Notes under the pieces: generated by a model
What the model saw: the letters and a program-made list of their open reading frames with translations, nothing else
What the model was told of the DNA's origin: nothing
Database searches by the model: none
Program-made: the position numbers and the translations under genes
Assembly (NCBI GenBank): GCA_937997605.1
Contig: CALLFD010000351.1
Span: 1-5,046 of the forward strand
Length of the DNA stretch: 5,046 nucleotides
Source of the DNA: an uncultured Collinsella sp.
GTDB lineage: Bacteria; Actinomycetota; Coriobacteriia; Coriobacteriales; Coriobacteriaceae
Direction: 5' to 3'
In this document: positions 1-4,689 of the stretch, piece after piece
Position numbering within the stretch: the first letter of the stretch is position 1
Layout of the letters: every line of letters starts with the position of its first letter

Positions 1-49
1 ACGAGATCCTATGGTGTGACTGGAGTTCAGACGTGTGCTCTTCCGATCT
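1..49 (+). other. Illumina P7/Read 2 sequencing adapter left in the assembly
   Basis: This is synthetic sequence, not genome. Positions 1-7 (ACGAGAT) are the last bases of the P7 flow-cell primer. Positions 8-15 (CCTATGGT) sit where the 8-base i7 index belongs. Positions 16-49, starting GTGACTGGAG and ending TTCCGATCT, match the TruSeq Read 2 adapter as I know it. Genomic sequence starts at about 50. The adapter is open in several frames and gives the familiar artefact peptides CSSDL, LFRS and GVQTCALPIS, so automatic gene calls starting here carry a false N-terminus. It also shows that the window starts at a raw contig end. Confidence 0.97.
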
Positions 50-791
50 CGAGTGGGACGAAGGCCCCTACTACCAGCACGATCGCCTGGATCTGTACGA
101 GGACGCCCTGCGCCAGCTGCAAGACGCCGGCCTCACCTATCCCTGTTTTTGCACGCGTGCCGAACTCCACGCCGCGAGCGCGCCGCACGCCAGCGACGGC
201 ACGCCCATCTACCGCGGCGCCTGCAGAGGTCTTTCTGCTGAAGAAATCACCCGCCGCAGTGCCCTGCGTGCTCCGGCCACGCGCCTGCGCGTGCCCACCG
301 TCGACGACCTCGCCAGCGACGTGATCGAATTCGTGGACCGCACGTACGGAGCCCAATGCGAAGCACTCGCCACCGAGTGCGGTGACTTTTTGGTGCGCCG
401 CAGCGATGGCGTTTTTGCCTACCAGCTAGCCGTGGTGGTCGACGACGCTGCCATGGGCGTCACCGAGGTCGTGCGCGGATGCGATCTGCTGGGCTCCACG
501 CCCCGCCAAATCTACCTGCAGCATCTGCTGGGACTTCCCACACCGCACTACGCGCACATTCCGCTGCTCATGTCGCCGGACGGCCGCCGCCTTTCCAAGC
601 GCGACCGCGACCTGGACCTGGGCGAGCTCCGCACCCGCTTTGGCGCGCCCGAGGCACTGCTGGGCTGGCTCGCCGGGCAAACAGGCATCGCGCCGGACGC
701 CACACCGCGCTCTGCCGAGCAGCTGGTCGAGCACTTTAGCTGGGATGTTATCCGTACGCATCGGGAGAACATCACTGTAACGGCCGAGTAA
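50..791 (+). CDS. gluQRS: Glutamyl-Q tRNA(Asp) synthetase GluQRS, 5'-truncated by the contig end
   Basis: GluQRS activates glutamate and attaches it to queuosine at position 34 of tRNA(Asp) in the cytoplasm. It is a short paralogue of glutamyl-tRNA synthetase without the anticodon-binding domain. The remaining 246 native codons begin at 51 with EWDEGPYYQ. They keep the zinc site (Cys32 and Cys34 in CFC, Tyr54 and Cys58 in YRGAC, counting from codon 51). They also keep the core run AYQLAVVVDDAAMGVTEVVR followed by GCDLLGSTPRQIYLQ, and an LSKR version of the KMSKS loop at 591-602. The protein ends shortly after this, as expected for GluQRS rather than GltX. Roughly the first 65-70 residues, including the HIGH-type ATP motif, are missing because the contig ends in adapter, not because the gene decayed. 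Any start at 33 is adapter-derived. No convincing terminator follows the TAA-like gap; the stop codon is TAA/TAG-class at 789-791. Confidence 0.93.
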
Positions 792-817
792 CCAAACGCC
801 TCGCCCCCCGACGAGTG

Positions 818-823
818 TATAAT
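818..823 (+). promoter_or_regulatory. Candidate -10 box TATAAT for the toxin-antitoxin operon
   Basis: A perfect TATAAT lies 27 bp after the gluQRS stop codon. It would start transcription near 830, just upstream of the palindrome at 838-858, giving a leader of about 50 nt. I see no good -35 hexamer 16-18 bp upstream, so this is a consensus -10 only. It competes with the alternative promoter at 832-860. Confidence 0.4.
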
Positions 824-831
824 CTTGCGTC

Positions 832-860
832 TTGTTATGTACGGAATAATTCCGTACAAT
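832..860 (+). promoter_or_regulatory. Alternative sigma70-type promoter overlapping the palindrome
   Basis: TTGTTA at 832-837 and TACAAT at 855-860 are separated by exactly 17 bp, and the palindrome 838-858 fills the spacer and runs into the -10. That is a classical repressor layout. The weakness is that transcription would start near 867, right at the ribosome binding site, leaving a leader of only about 14 nt. Confidence 0.4.
838..858 (+). promoter_or_regulatory. Perfect 21-bp palindrome, likely operator of the toxin-antitoxin operon
   Basis: The half-sites TGTACGGAAT and ATTCCGTACA are exact reverse complements around a central A. The site ends 22 bp before the antitoxin start codon, between a candidate -10 (818-823) and the ribosome binding site (867-873), or inside the alternative promoter 832-860. 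Ribbon-helix-helix antitoxins of the DUF1778 family, alone or bound to their toxin, are known to repress their own operon at palindromic sites. That this palindrome is the binding site is inferred from its position. Confidence 0.75.
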
Positions 861-880
861 GAAGCAGAGGAGGTTTTACC

Positions 881-1147
881 ATGCCAACGATTGAGAAGCA
901 GCGCCGTATGGATCTAAGGCTGACCGAGCGTCAACGCCTTACTTACGAGCGCGCCGCGGCCTTGCGCGGGCAAACTCTCACCCAATGGGCCACGGCTCAC
1001 CTTGACGAGAGCTCCGCACGTGACATCGCCGAGGCGTCAACAACCTATCTTTCTCCTGATGCTTTTGATGCATTTTGCGAAATGCTCGACTCCCCCATGC
1101 CCCAAGCCGCAAAAGCGCTGCTTGACCGTAAAGCGATTTGGGAATGA
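881..1147 (+). CDS. DUF1778 ribbon-helix-helix antitoxin (TacA family)
   Basis: This 88-residue protein is the antitoxin of a type II module. It should bind and silence the acetyltransferase encoded next to it and repress the operon. Residues 8-14 (RRMDLRL) form the DNA-binding beta strand, and residues 15-29 and about 31-45 form the two helices, with the family-typical phrase ERAAALRGQTLTQW. The C-terminal half (about 56-88, YLSPDAFDAFCEMLDSP then ALLDRKAIW) matches the tail that wraps the toxin in TacA-type antitoxins. The length is normal for the family. A strong Shine-Dalgarno sequence GAGGAGG at 867-873 sits 7 nt before the ATG and fixes the start. The stop codon TGA overlaps the toxin ATG, so the two are translationally coupled. 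The second half has noticeably lower GC than gluQRS. Confidence 0.92.
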   Translation: MPTIEKQRRMDLRLTERQRLTYERAAALRGQTLTQWATAHLDESSARDIAEASTTYLSPDAFDAFCEMLDSPMPQAAKALLDRKAIWE

Positions 1148-1617
1148 GCACGTTTACCAAGCCCGTTCAACTCCCCGTTGGTCAAGGCATCGAGGCTTTC
1201 CACTGCGGCAATACTCTTGTAGACGGATGGGCTAAAAACAGATCAGCCTCGGCGCGAAGAAGAGGGTCAGCGGTTATATACGCATCGTATTGTGACGACG
1301 CAGTCGCTGGGTTCTATACGCTATGTACGCACTCCGTAGCTCGCGAAAATGTTGACGAAGGATGGTTCGTTCGGAACTCCCCCTCCCAAGTTCCCGCAGT
1401 GCTGCTTGGAATGATGGGGGTTGATGAGAAATTCAAGGGACTTGGTCTGGGAGCATCGTTGCTCAAAGATGCCATCGAGAACGCCTTGAAAATTTCTGCC
1501 CTAGCAGGAGCGCGAGCTTTGGTTGTCGACCCAGTAGATGATGAGGCGGCAGCGTTCTATGCGCATTTCGGCTTTGTAACCCTACCCGGCACCAACCGAA
1601 TGGCGTTGAAACTCTAG
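1144..1617 (+). CDS. GNAT acetyltransferase toxin (TacT-like), partner of the DUF1778 antitoxin
   Basis: This 157-residue GNAT protein probably acetylates the amino group of an aminoacyl-tRNA with acetyl-CoA, stopping translation, as shown for TacT, AtaT and related toxins. The exact tRNA target cannot be read from sequence. The family opening FHCGNTLVDGW (19-29) is present. The acetyl-CoA pyrophosphate loop is KGLGLG at 98-103, followed by ASLLKDAI. The conserved VVDP segment is at 127-130, and AFYAHFGF at 137-144 contains Tyr139, the likely catalytic tyrosine. No key residue appears lost, so the toxin looks functional. I chose the ATG at 1144 because it overlaps the antitoxin stop as ATGA. 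A TTG three codons... two codons upstream at 1138 is possible but has no advantage. GC is about 53% by hand count against about 65-68% nearby, consistent with horizontal acquisition. Confidence 0.93.
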   Translation: MSTFTKPVQLPVGQGIEAFHCGNTLVDGWAKNRSASARRRGSAVIYASYCDDAVAGFYTLCTHSVARENVDEGWFVRNSPSQVPAVLLGMMGVDEKFKGLGLGASLLKDAIENALKISALAGARALVVDPVDDEAAAFYAHFGFVTLPGTNRMALKL

Positions 1618-1656
1618 ACCGTCAGCAGCATCTCCTCCAGCTCCCAGTATGTCTTA

Positions 1657-1700
1657 AGTTACCCTACAGATAATGACCATTGCCGAAATGTAGGGTAACT
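1657..1700. repeat. Perfect 12-bp inverted repeat with 20-nt loop between convergent genes
   Basis: AGTTACCCTACA at 1657-1668 is exactly reverse-complemented at 1689-1700. The repeat lies 39 bp after the toxin stop and 38 bp from the stop of the convergent metallophosphoesterase gene. Its position suits a bidirectional terminator, but neither strand has a T-run after the stem and the loop is long. It could instead be a protein-binding site or the end of the acquired toxin-antitoxin segment. The rest of the 121-bp gap (1618-1738) holds nothing else I can name. Confidence 0.6.
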
Positions 1701-1738
1701 ACCCAAGGCATCATACGAAGATCTCGCTATGCCCGCCC

Positions 1739-2464
1739 CTACGCAACATCCCAGGGCTGGAGTTCGTCGCCTAGGCGGACGATGCAGTCGTAGAGCACGG
1801 TATGGCGCTCGGCTGGGTTGGCGTCACGATGAAAATGCCCGTAGTACCAGCGCTTGTAGTCCAAGCGATCTTCCAGCTCATCGAAAAATGCCGTAAGCCG
1901 ATCGACATCGGGTCGGGTCCAGCCGGGCACCGGATAGAGCGTAGGCGAAAGCATGCGCGTAGAGCAGGTGTGAGTGACCACGTAGTCGACCTTCCAGCCC
2001 ACGCTGTCGAGCTTTGCCCGTGCCTCCTCAAAGTTGCGCTCGTCCGGCAACTCCTGCGGCCACCAGCTGGAATACGGAATGCGGTATTCCTTGTCCACGC
2101 TCGTGGCGCCGCCCATGGTAAAGACCGTTGAGCCGTCAAGCTCAAAAACCTCGCCGCGCGTCAGACGCCGTATGGGCGAGGTATCCGACAGGCGCTGCGT
2201 CAGCCCACCGTGCCACAACTCCATGGGTCGCTCCGCCCAGTGATCGAAACGCTCGTGGTTGCCGTCGACGAACAGCACGGTGTAGGGGCGCGACTCCAGC
2301 CAGGCGATGTCGGCGCATTCCTCGGCAGAGAAATCCCACGGAAAGCCAAAGTCACCCGCGATAATCAGATAGTCGTCGCTCGTCAGGCTATCCCCAAGCT
2401 CCCAGTCGCGAAGCTTTTGCATGTCGACACCGCCGTGAATATCGCCCGTCACATAGACCGTCAT
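1739..2464 (-). CDS. Calcineurin-like metallophosphoesterase
   Basis: This 241-residue cytoplasmic protein should hydrolyse phosphate esters with a two-metal centre; the substrate is unknown. All calcineurin-type motifs are present in order: GDIHGG at 7-12 (Asp8, His10), GDFGF at 37-41 (Asp38), GNHE at 68-71 (Asn69, His70), VVTHTC at 162-167 (His165) and GHFH at 209-212 (His210, His212). The segment MGGATSVDK at 117-125 followed by WWPQE is typical of a phosphoesterase subgroup often annotated only as metallophosphoesterase. I chose the ATG at 2462-2464, which puts the first motif at residue 7 and has AAGGA about 11-12 nt upstream. An upstream in-frame ATG at 2500 would add 12 residues but has no ribosome binding site. 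The gene lies 85 bp downstream of the small membrane protein gene on the same strand, so co-transcription is possible. It converges on the toxin gene. Confidence 0.92.
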   Translation of the reverse strand: MTVYVTGDIHGGVDMQKLRDWELGDSLTSDDYLIIAGDFGFPWDFSAEECADIAWLESRPYTVLFVDGNHERFDHWAERPMELWHGGLTQRLSDTSPIRRLTRGEVFELDGSTVFTMGGATSVDKEYRIPYSSWWPQELPDERNFEEARAKLDSVGWKVDYVVTHTCSTRMLSPTLYPVPGWTRPDVDRLTAFFDELEDRLDYKRWYYGHFHRDANPAERHTVLYDCIVRLGDELQPWDVA

Positions 2465-2549
2465 CGGATTACCACTTCCTTGTAAGTCACTAGCCCGCAT
2501 TCTGCACGATCACTAAGCCAACCGTTCCAGCCCTTCCATCCTTTAGGGC

Positions 2550-2789
2550 TTACCCTTCGTTCTTCCATCCAAACGGGTCAAGCACCCAAAAAACCAGATC
2601 GAGCACGCCGCCGGTCATCATGGCGGCGGCAAGGGCGATGATAACGTGCAGGGAACTGACACTTCGGAGCACGTCAAATGGCCCCAAAACAGCCAGCAGC
2701 GCGACCGCTGCGCCGGCAAGGCACAGCGCGAGGCACGGCCCCGCGTCCTTGACGCACTTCTTTGCGAGATGCTTGGTGTTGTCACTCAT
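2550..2789 (-). CDS. Small two-helix membrane protein, function unknown
   Basis: I do not recognise a family. The 79-residue protein starts MSDNTKHLAKKC with a short basic N-terminus. Two hydrophobic segments follow, at about 19-36 (CLALCLAGAAVALLAVLG) and about 47-70 (ending LDLVFWVL), joined by a short loop PFDVLRSVSS; it ends DPFGWKNEG. It should sit in the cytoplasmic membrane with both ends on the same side, probably inside by the positive charges near the N-terminus. The start is fixed by TAAGGAG about 10 nt upstream of the ATG at 2787-2789. An in-frame extension to 2939 would add 50 residues of non-conserved, arginine-rich character and would skip this good site. Upstream is a long non-coding stretch; downstream is the metallophosphoesterase. 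A short inverted repeat (AGCCCT/AGGGCT, 2529-2550) lies at its stop but has no T-run. Confidence 0.7.
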   Translation of the reverse strand: MSDNTKHLAKKCVKDAGPCLALCLAGAAVALLAVLGPFDVLRSVSSLHVIIALAAAMMTGGVLDLVFWVLDPFGWKNEG

Positions 2790-2949
2790 CGATATCGAAC
2801 TCCTTAGAGGGTCGCTGTTCAGATGCATGCCGCCGCGACGGAGCATGACGGCAGGGTAAGTGTCACATGTCGTGCGGACATCAATGGAGAAACCGCCTGC
2901 TTGACCAACTCTTGACGCCGTTTTGCACCGACACCCCATCCCCCGCTAT
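2790..2949. other. Non-coding stretch upstream of the small membrane protein gene
   Basis: These 160 bp should contain the minus-strand promoter for the 79-residue membrane protein. On the minus strand TTGATG followed 17 bp later by ACTTAC is only a weak match, so I do not call a promoter. The ribosome binding site is the only clear signal. No RNA gene or further repeat is visible here. Confidence 0.4.
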
Positions 2950-3133
2950 CGAGGTCTAATACTTTTCCCGAGAAGTGAACGGCTGTTTCTGAACCCCTGA
3001 AACATCCGCATTTTTCGGCGGCAAAATCGTGGGATTTCAGTATTGAAACCGCGGGAAACGGCACCTTTAAAGTGTCGATGCTTCGGGGGTCCGTTTTAGC
3101 TCGTTCACTTCTCGGGAAAAGTATTAGACCTCG
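2950..3133. repeat. 184-bp imperfect palindrome with perfect 32-bp terminal inverted repeats
   Basis: The left arm 2950-2981 (starting CGAGGTCTAATAC, ending AGTGAACG) is matched without error by its reverse complement at 3102-3133. Within the 120-bp interior, pairing continues about the same centre (3041/3042): 2991-3001 with 3082-3092, 3003-3006 with 3077-3080, 3008-3014 with 3069-3075, and an apical stem TTTCA/TGAAA at 3035-3039 and 3044-3048. By hand count 31 of 60 interior positions are Watson-Crick and 9 more are G-T. The element therefore folds as one long hairpin from end to end. It has no convincing ORF. It resembles a MITE-type non-autonomous element or a structured RNA. No adjacent target-site duplication is clear, although GCTATC occurs at 2945-2950 and again at 3140-3145. 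Copy number in the genome cannot be seen from here. Confidence 0.88.
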
Positions 3134-3201
3134 CTGCTAGCTATCCAGAAAGACACCTCCCCCTTCCCCACCGCCGCGCAAAAACTCATCCAACATTAAT
3201 C

Positions 3202-3229
3202 TTGGCTCAAGAATCGCTTAATCTATAAC
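3202..3229 (+). promoter_or_regulatory. Candidate promoter of the DUF4342-regulator-kinase operon
   Basis: TTGGCT at 3202-3207 and TATAAC at 3224-3229 have a 16-bp spacer in a locally AT-rich patch within otherwise GC-rich DNA. Transcription would start around 3236, giving a leader of about 107 nt. A second -10-like TATAGA at 3236-3241 lacks a good -35. The stretch 3134-3201 before it shows nothing recognisable. Confidence 0.55.
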
Positions 3230-3257
3230 CTGCACTATAGAGTTCGACCAAGGGCGG

Positions 3258-3312
3258 GGCGGCGTCACGCAGGCCGCCGAACGCAACGCTCGCGCCCGGG
3301 CAGATCGCCCGG
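3258..3312 (+). promoter_or_regulatory. GC-rich leader with two hairpins before the DUF4342 gene
   Basis: Two perfect 6-bp stems occur in the presumed 5' untranslated region: GGCGGC/GCCGCC (3258-3263 with 3273-3278, 9-nt loop) and CCGGGC/GCCCGG (3296-3301 with 3307-3312, 5-nt loop). Neither is followed by a T-run, so they are not standard intrinsic terminators. They may stabilise the transcript or affect translation. I see no known riboswitch pattern. High local GC makes chance hairpins likely, hence the modest confidence. Confidence 0.35.
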
Positions 3313-3342
3313 CGTCGCGCCCATCGAACGAAAGGACAGGTC

Positions 3343-3885
3343 ATGGACGACCTCGAAAAAGTTGAAACCATCCGCACCAAGTGCAACGTGAGCTACACCG
3401 ACGCCAAAGCCGCGCTCGACGCCGCCGACGGCAACGTCCTGGACGCCATCATTTGGCTCGAGTCGCAGGGCAAGACCCAGACCACGTCGGCGCACGCCGC
3501 CACCGAGTCCGCGCCAGTCGATGAGCCCTCGGCCGAGATGGTCGCTGCGCAGGCCGCCTACGAAAAGTCGAGCGAAAAGACCGACTTCTCTAAGAAGATG
3601 GACAGCGTGTGGGAGTACCTCAAAAAGCTCTTCCGCCTGAGCCTGGACACCAAGTTTATCGCCACGCGCCGCGACGCGATCATCCTCAACATTCCCATCC
3701 TGATCCCCATCGTCGCGCTGTTTGCCTGGGGCGCCACGATATGGCTGATGCTGATTGGCTTGTTCTTTGGCATGCGCTACCGCATCGACAGCGACGGCGA
3801 CGTGCCCGGCAGCATCAACAACCTTATGAATCACGCCGCCGACGCCGCGGACGACATCAAGCAAAATCTGAACGACGACAAGTAA
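3343..3885 (+). CDS. DUF4342 membrane protein with N-terminal UBA-like helical domain
   Basis: This 180-residue protein has an N-terminal region (about 4-43) reading EKVETIRTKCNVSYTDAKAAL followed by DGNVLDAIIWLESQGK. That is the DUF4342 signature, resembling the UBA-like fold at the start of elongation factor Ts. A polar Ala/Glu/Ser-rich linker (about 44-85) follows, then a basic amphipathic stretch around FSKKMDSVWEYLKKLFRLS. One long or two short membrane segments lie at about 112-144. The tail is acidic and polar, ending LNDDK. The biochemical role of the family is unknown to me; a membrane-anchored protein with a cytoplasmic protein-binding head is a reasonable reading. AAAGGA about 7 nt before the ATG supports this start. 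It is the first gene of an operon: the response regulator starts 18 bp after its stop, so it may be a partner or modulator of that two-component pair (inference). Confidence 0.88.
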   Translation: MDDLEKVETIRTKCNVSYTDAKAALDAADGNVLDAIIWLESQGKTQTTSAHAATESAPVDEPSAEMVAAQAAYEKSSEKTDFSKKMDSVWEYLKKLFRLSLDTKFIATRRDAIILNIPILIPIVALFAWGATIWLMLIGLFFGMRYRIDSDGDVPGSINNLMNHAADAADDIKQNLNDDK

Positions 3886-3903
3886 TCGCAGACGGGGGCA
3901 CGT

Positions 3904-4689
3904 ATGGCACGAATCCTGATCGTAGAGGACGAGGAGAAAATCGCCCGCTTTGTGACGCTCGAGCTGGAGCACGAGGGCTACCAGGTGGAACATGCCGCCG
4001 ACGGCCGCACCGCCGTGGACCTGGCGCTGGAACGCGACTACGATTTGATTCTGCTCGATGTGCTGTTGCCGCAGCTCAACGGCATGGAGGTCCTGCGGCG
4101 CGTACGCAAGCACAAGGATGTGCCGGTGATCATGGTCACCGCGCGCGATGCCGTGATGGACAAGGTGGCCGGGCTCGATGCCGGCGCCGACGATTACCTG
4201 ACCAAGCCGTTTGCCATTGAGGAGCTGTTCGCACGGATCCGCGTTGCGCTGAAGCGCTCGGAGGCCGTGAGGGCGGCTTCGGGCGTTGGTGGCGCCGGTG
4301 CCGGGACGGGCATGGCGGCCGGTGCGGGCGGAGGCGCCGCTGCGATACCCCCGGTCGGCGACTCGACCCAGGTTTCCGTCGCGCCCTCCCCCGCCGCGCT
4401 TACCGTTGACTCGGTTGCGCTCGACCCCAACCGCCGCGAAGTCACGGTCGGCGGCTCGCCCATCGCGCTCACTGCCCGCGAGTTCGACGTCCTCGCCCTG
4501 CTTATGGCACATGCCGGCACCGTGCTCACGCGCGAGCGCATCGCGCACGAAGCGCTGGGCTACGAATACGTGGGCGACACCAACAACGTCGACGTGCACA
4601 TCGCGCACCTGCGCGCCAAGATCGAAGACGCCGGTGGCGCCCGCATCATCCAGACCGTGCGCGGGGTGGGCTATGTCTGCCGCGCGTAA
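3904..4689 (+). CDS. OmpR/PhoB-family response regulator with long Gly/Ala linker
   Basis: This 261-residue transcription regulator should be phosphorylated by the kinase encoded next and bind DNA as a dimer. The receiver domain (about 1-118) has the acidic pocket Glu8-Asp9-Glu10, phospho-acceptor Asp52 in LLDVLLP, Thr79 and Lys101 in TKPF. The winged-helix domain (about 164-261) contains LTAREFDVLALL, the TNNVDVHIAHLRAKI recognition region and the closing VRGVGYVCRA of the OmpR type. The linker of about 45 residues (119-163) is much longer than usual and contains a near-pure Gly/Ala run (about 124-147), making the protein roughly 30 residues longer than typical members. The ATG at 3904 has GGGGG 5 nt upstream, a modest ribosome site. 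The end overlaps the kinase start by 17 bp. Its target genes cannot be read from this window. Confidence 0.95.
   Translation: MARILIVEDEEKIARFVTLELEHEGYQVEHAADGRTAVDLALERDYDLILLDVLLPQLNGMEVLRRVRKHKDVPVIMVTARDAVMDKVAGLDAGADDYLTKPFAIEELFARIRVALKRSEAVRAASGVGGAGAGTGMAAGAGGGAAAIPPVGDSTQVSVAPSPAALTVDSVALDPNRREVTVGGSPIALTAREFDVLALLMAHAGTVLTRERIAHEALGYEYVGDTNNVDVHIAHLRAKIEDAGGARIIQTVRGVGYVCRA

Noticed and set aside
800..816. Possible terminator hairpin (CTCG/CGAG) after gluQRS
   Set aside because: The stem is only 4 bp with an 8-nt loop and no T-run, and it runs into the candidate -10 box of the next operon.
2487..2519. Imperfect direct repeat TCACTAGCC / TCACTAAGCC, 23 bp apart, upstream of the phosphoesterase
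   Set aside because: Two short, imperfect copies about two helical turns apart could be an operator, but there is no promoter or regulator evidence to support it.
2529..2550. AGCCCT/AGGGCT inverted repeat at the stop of the small membrane protein
   Set aside because: A 6-bp stem with a 10-nt loop and no T-run is too weak to call a terminator.
2790..2939. 50-residue N-terminal extension of the small membrane protein
   Set aside because: The internal ATG at 2787-2789 has a strong TAAGGAG site, and the extension looks like translated intergenic sequence.
2819..3064. 81-codon minus-strand open frame running into the palindrome
   Set aside because: It crosses the palindromic arm, has no convincing ribosome binding site or family features, and overlaps the non-coding upstream region of the small membrane protein.
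2950..3133. CRISPR array or intrinsic terminator as explanation of the 32-bp repeats
   Set aside because: There are only two copies and they are inverted, not direct; there is no cas gene, and no T-run follows the structure.
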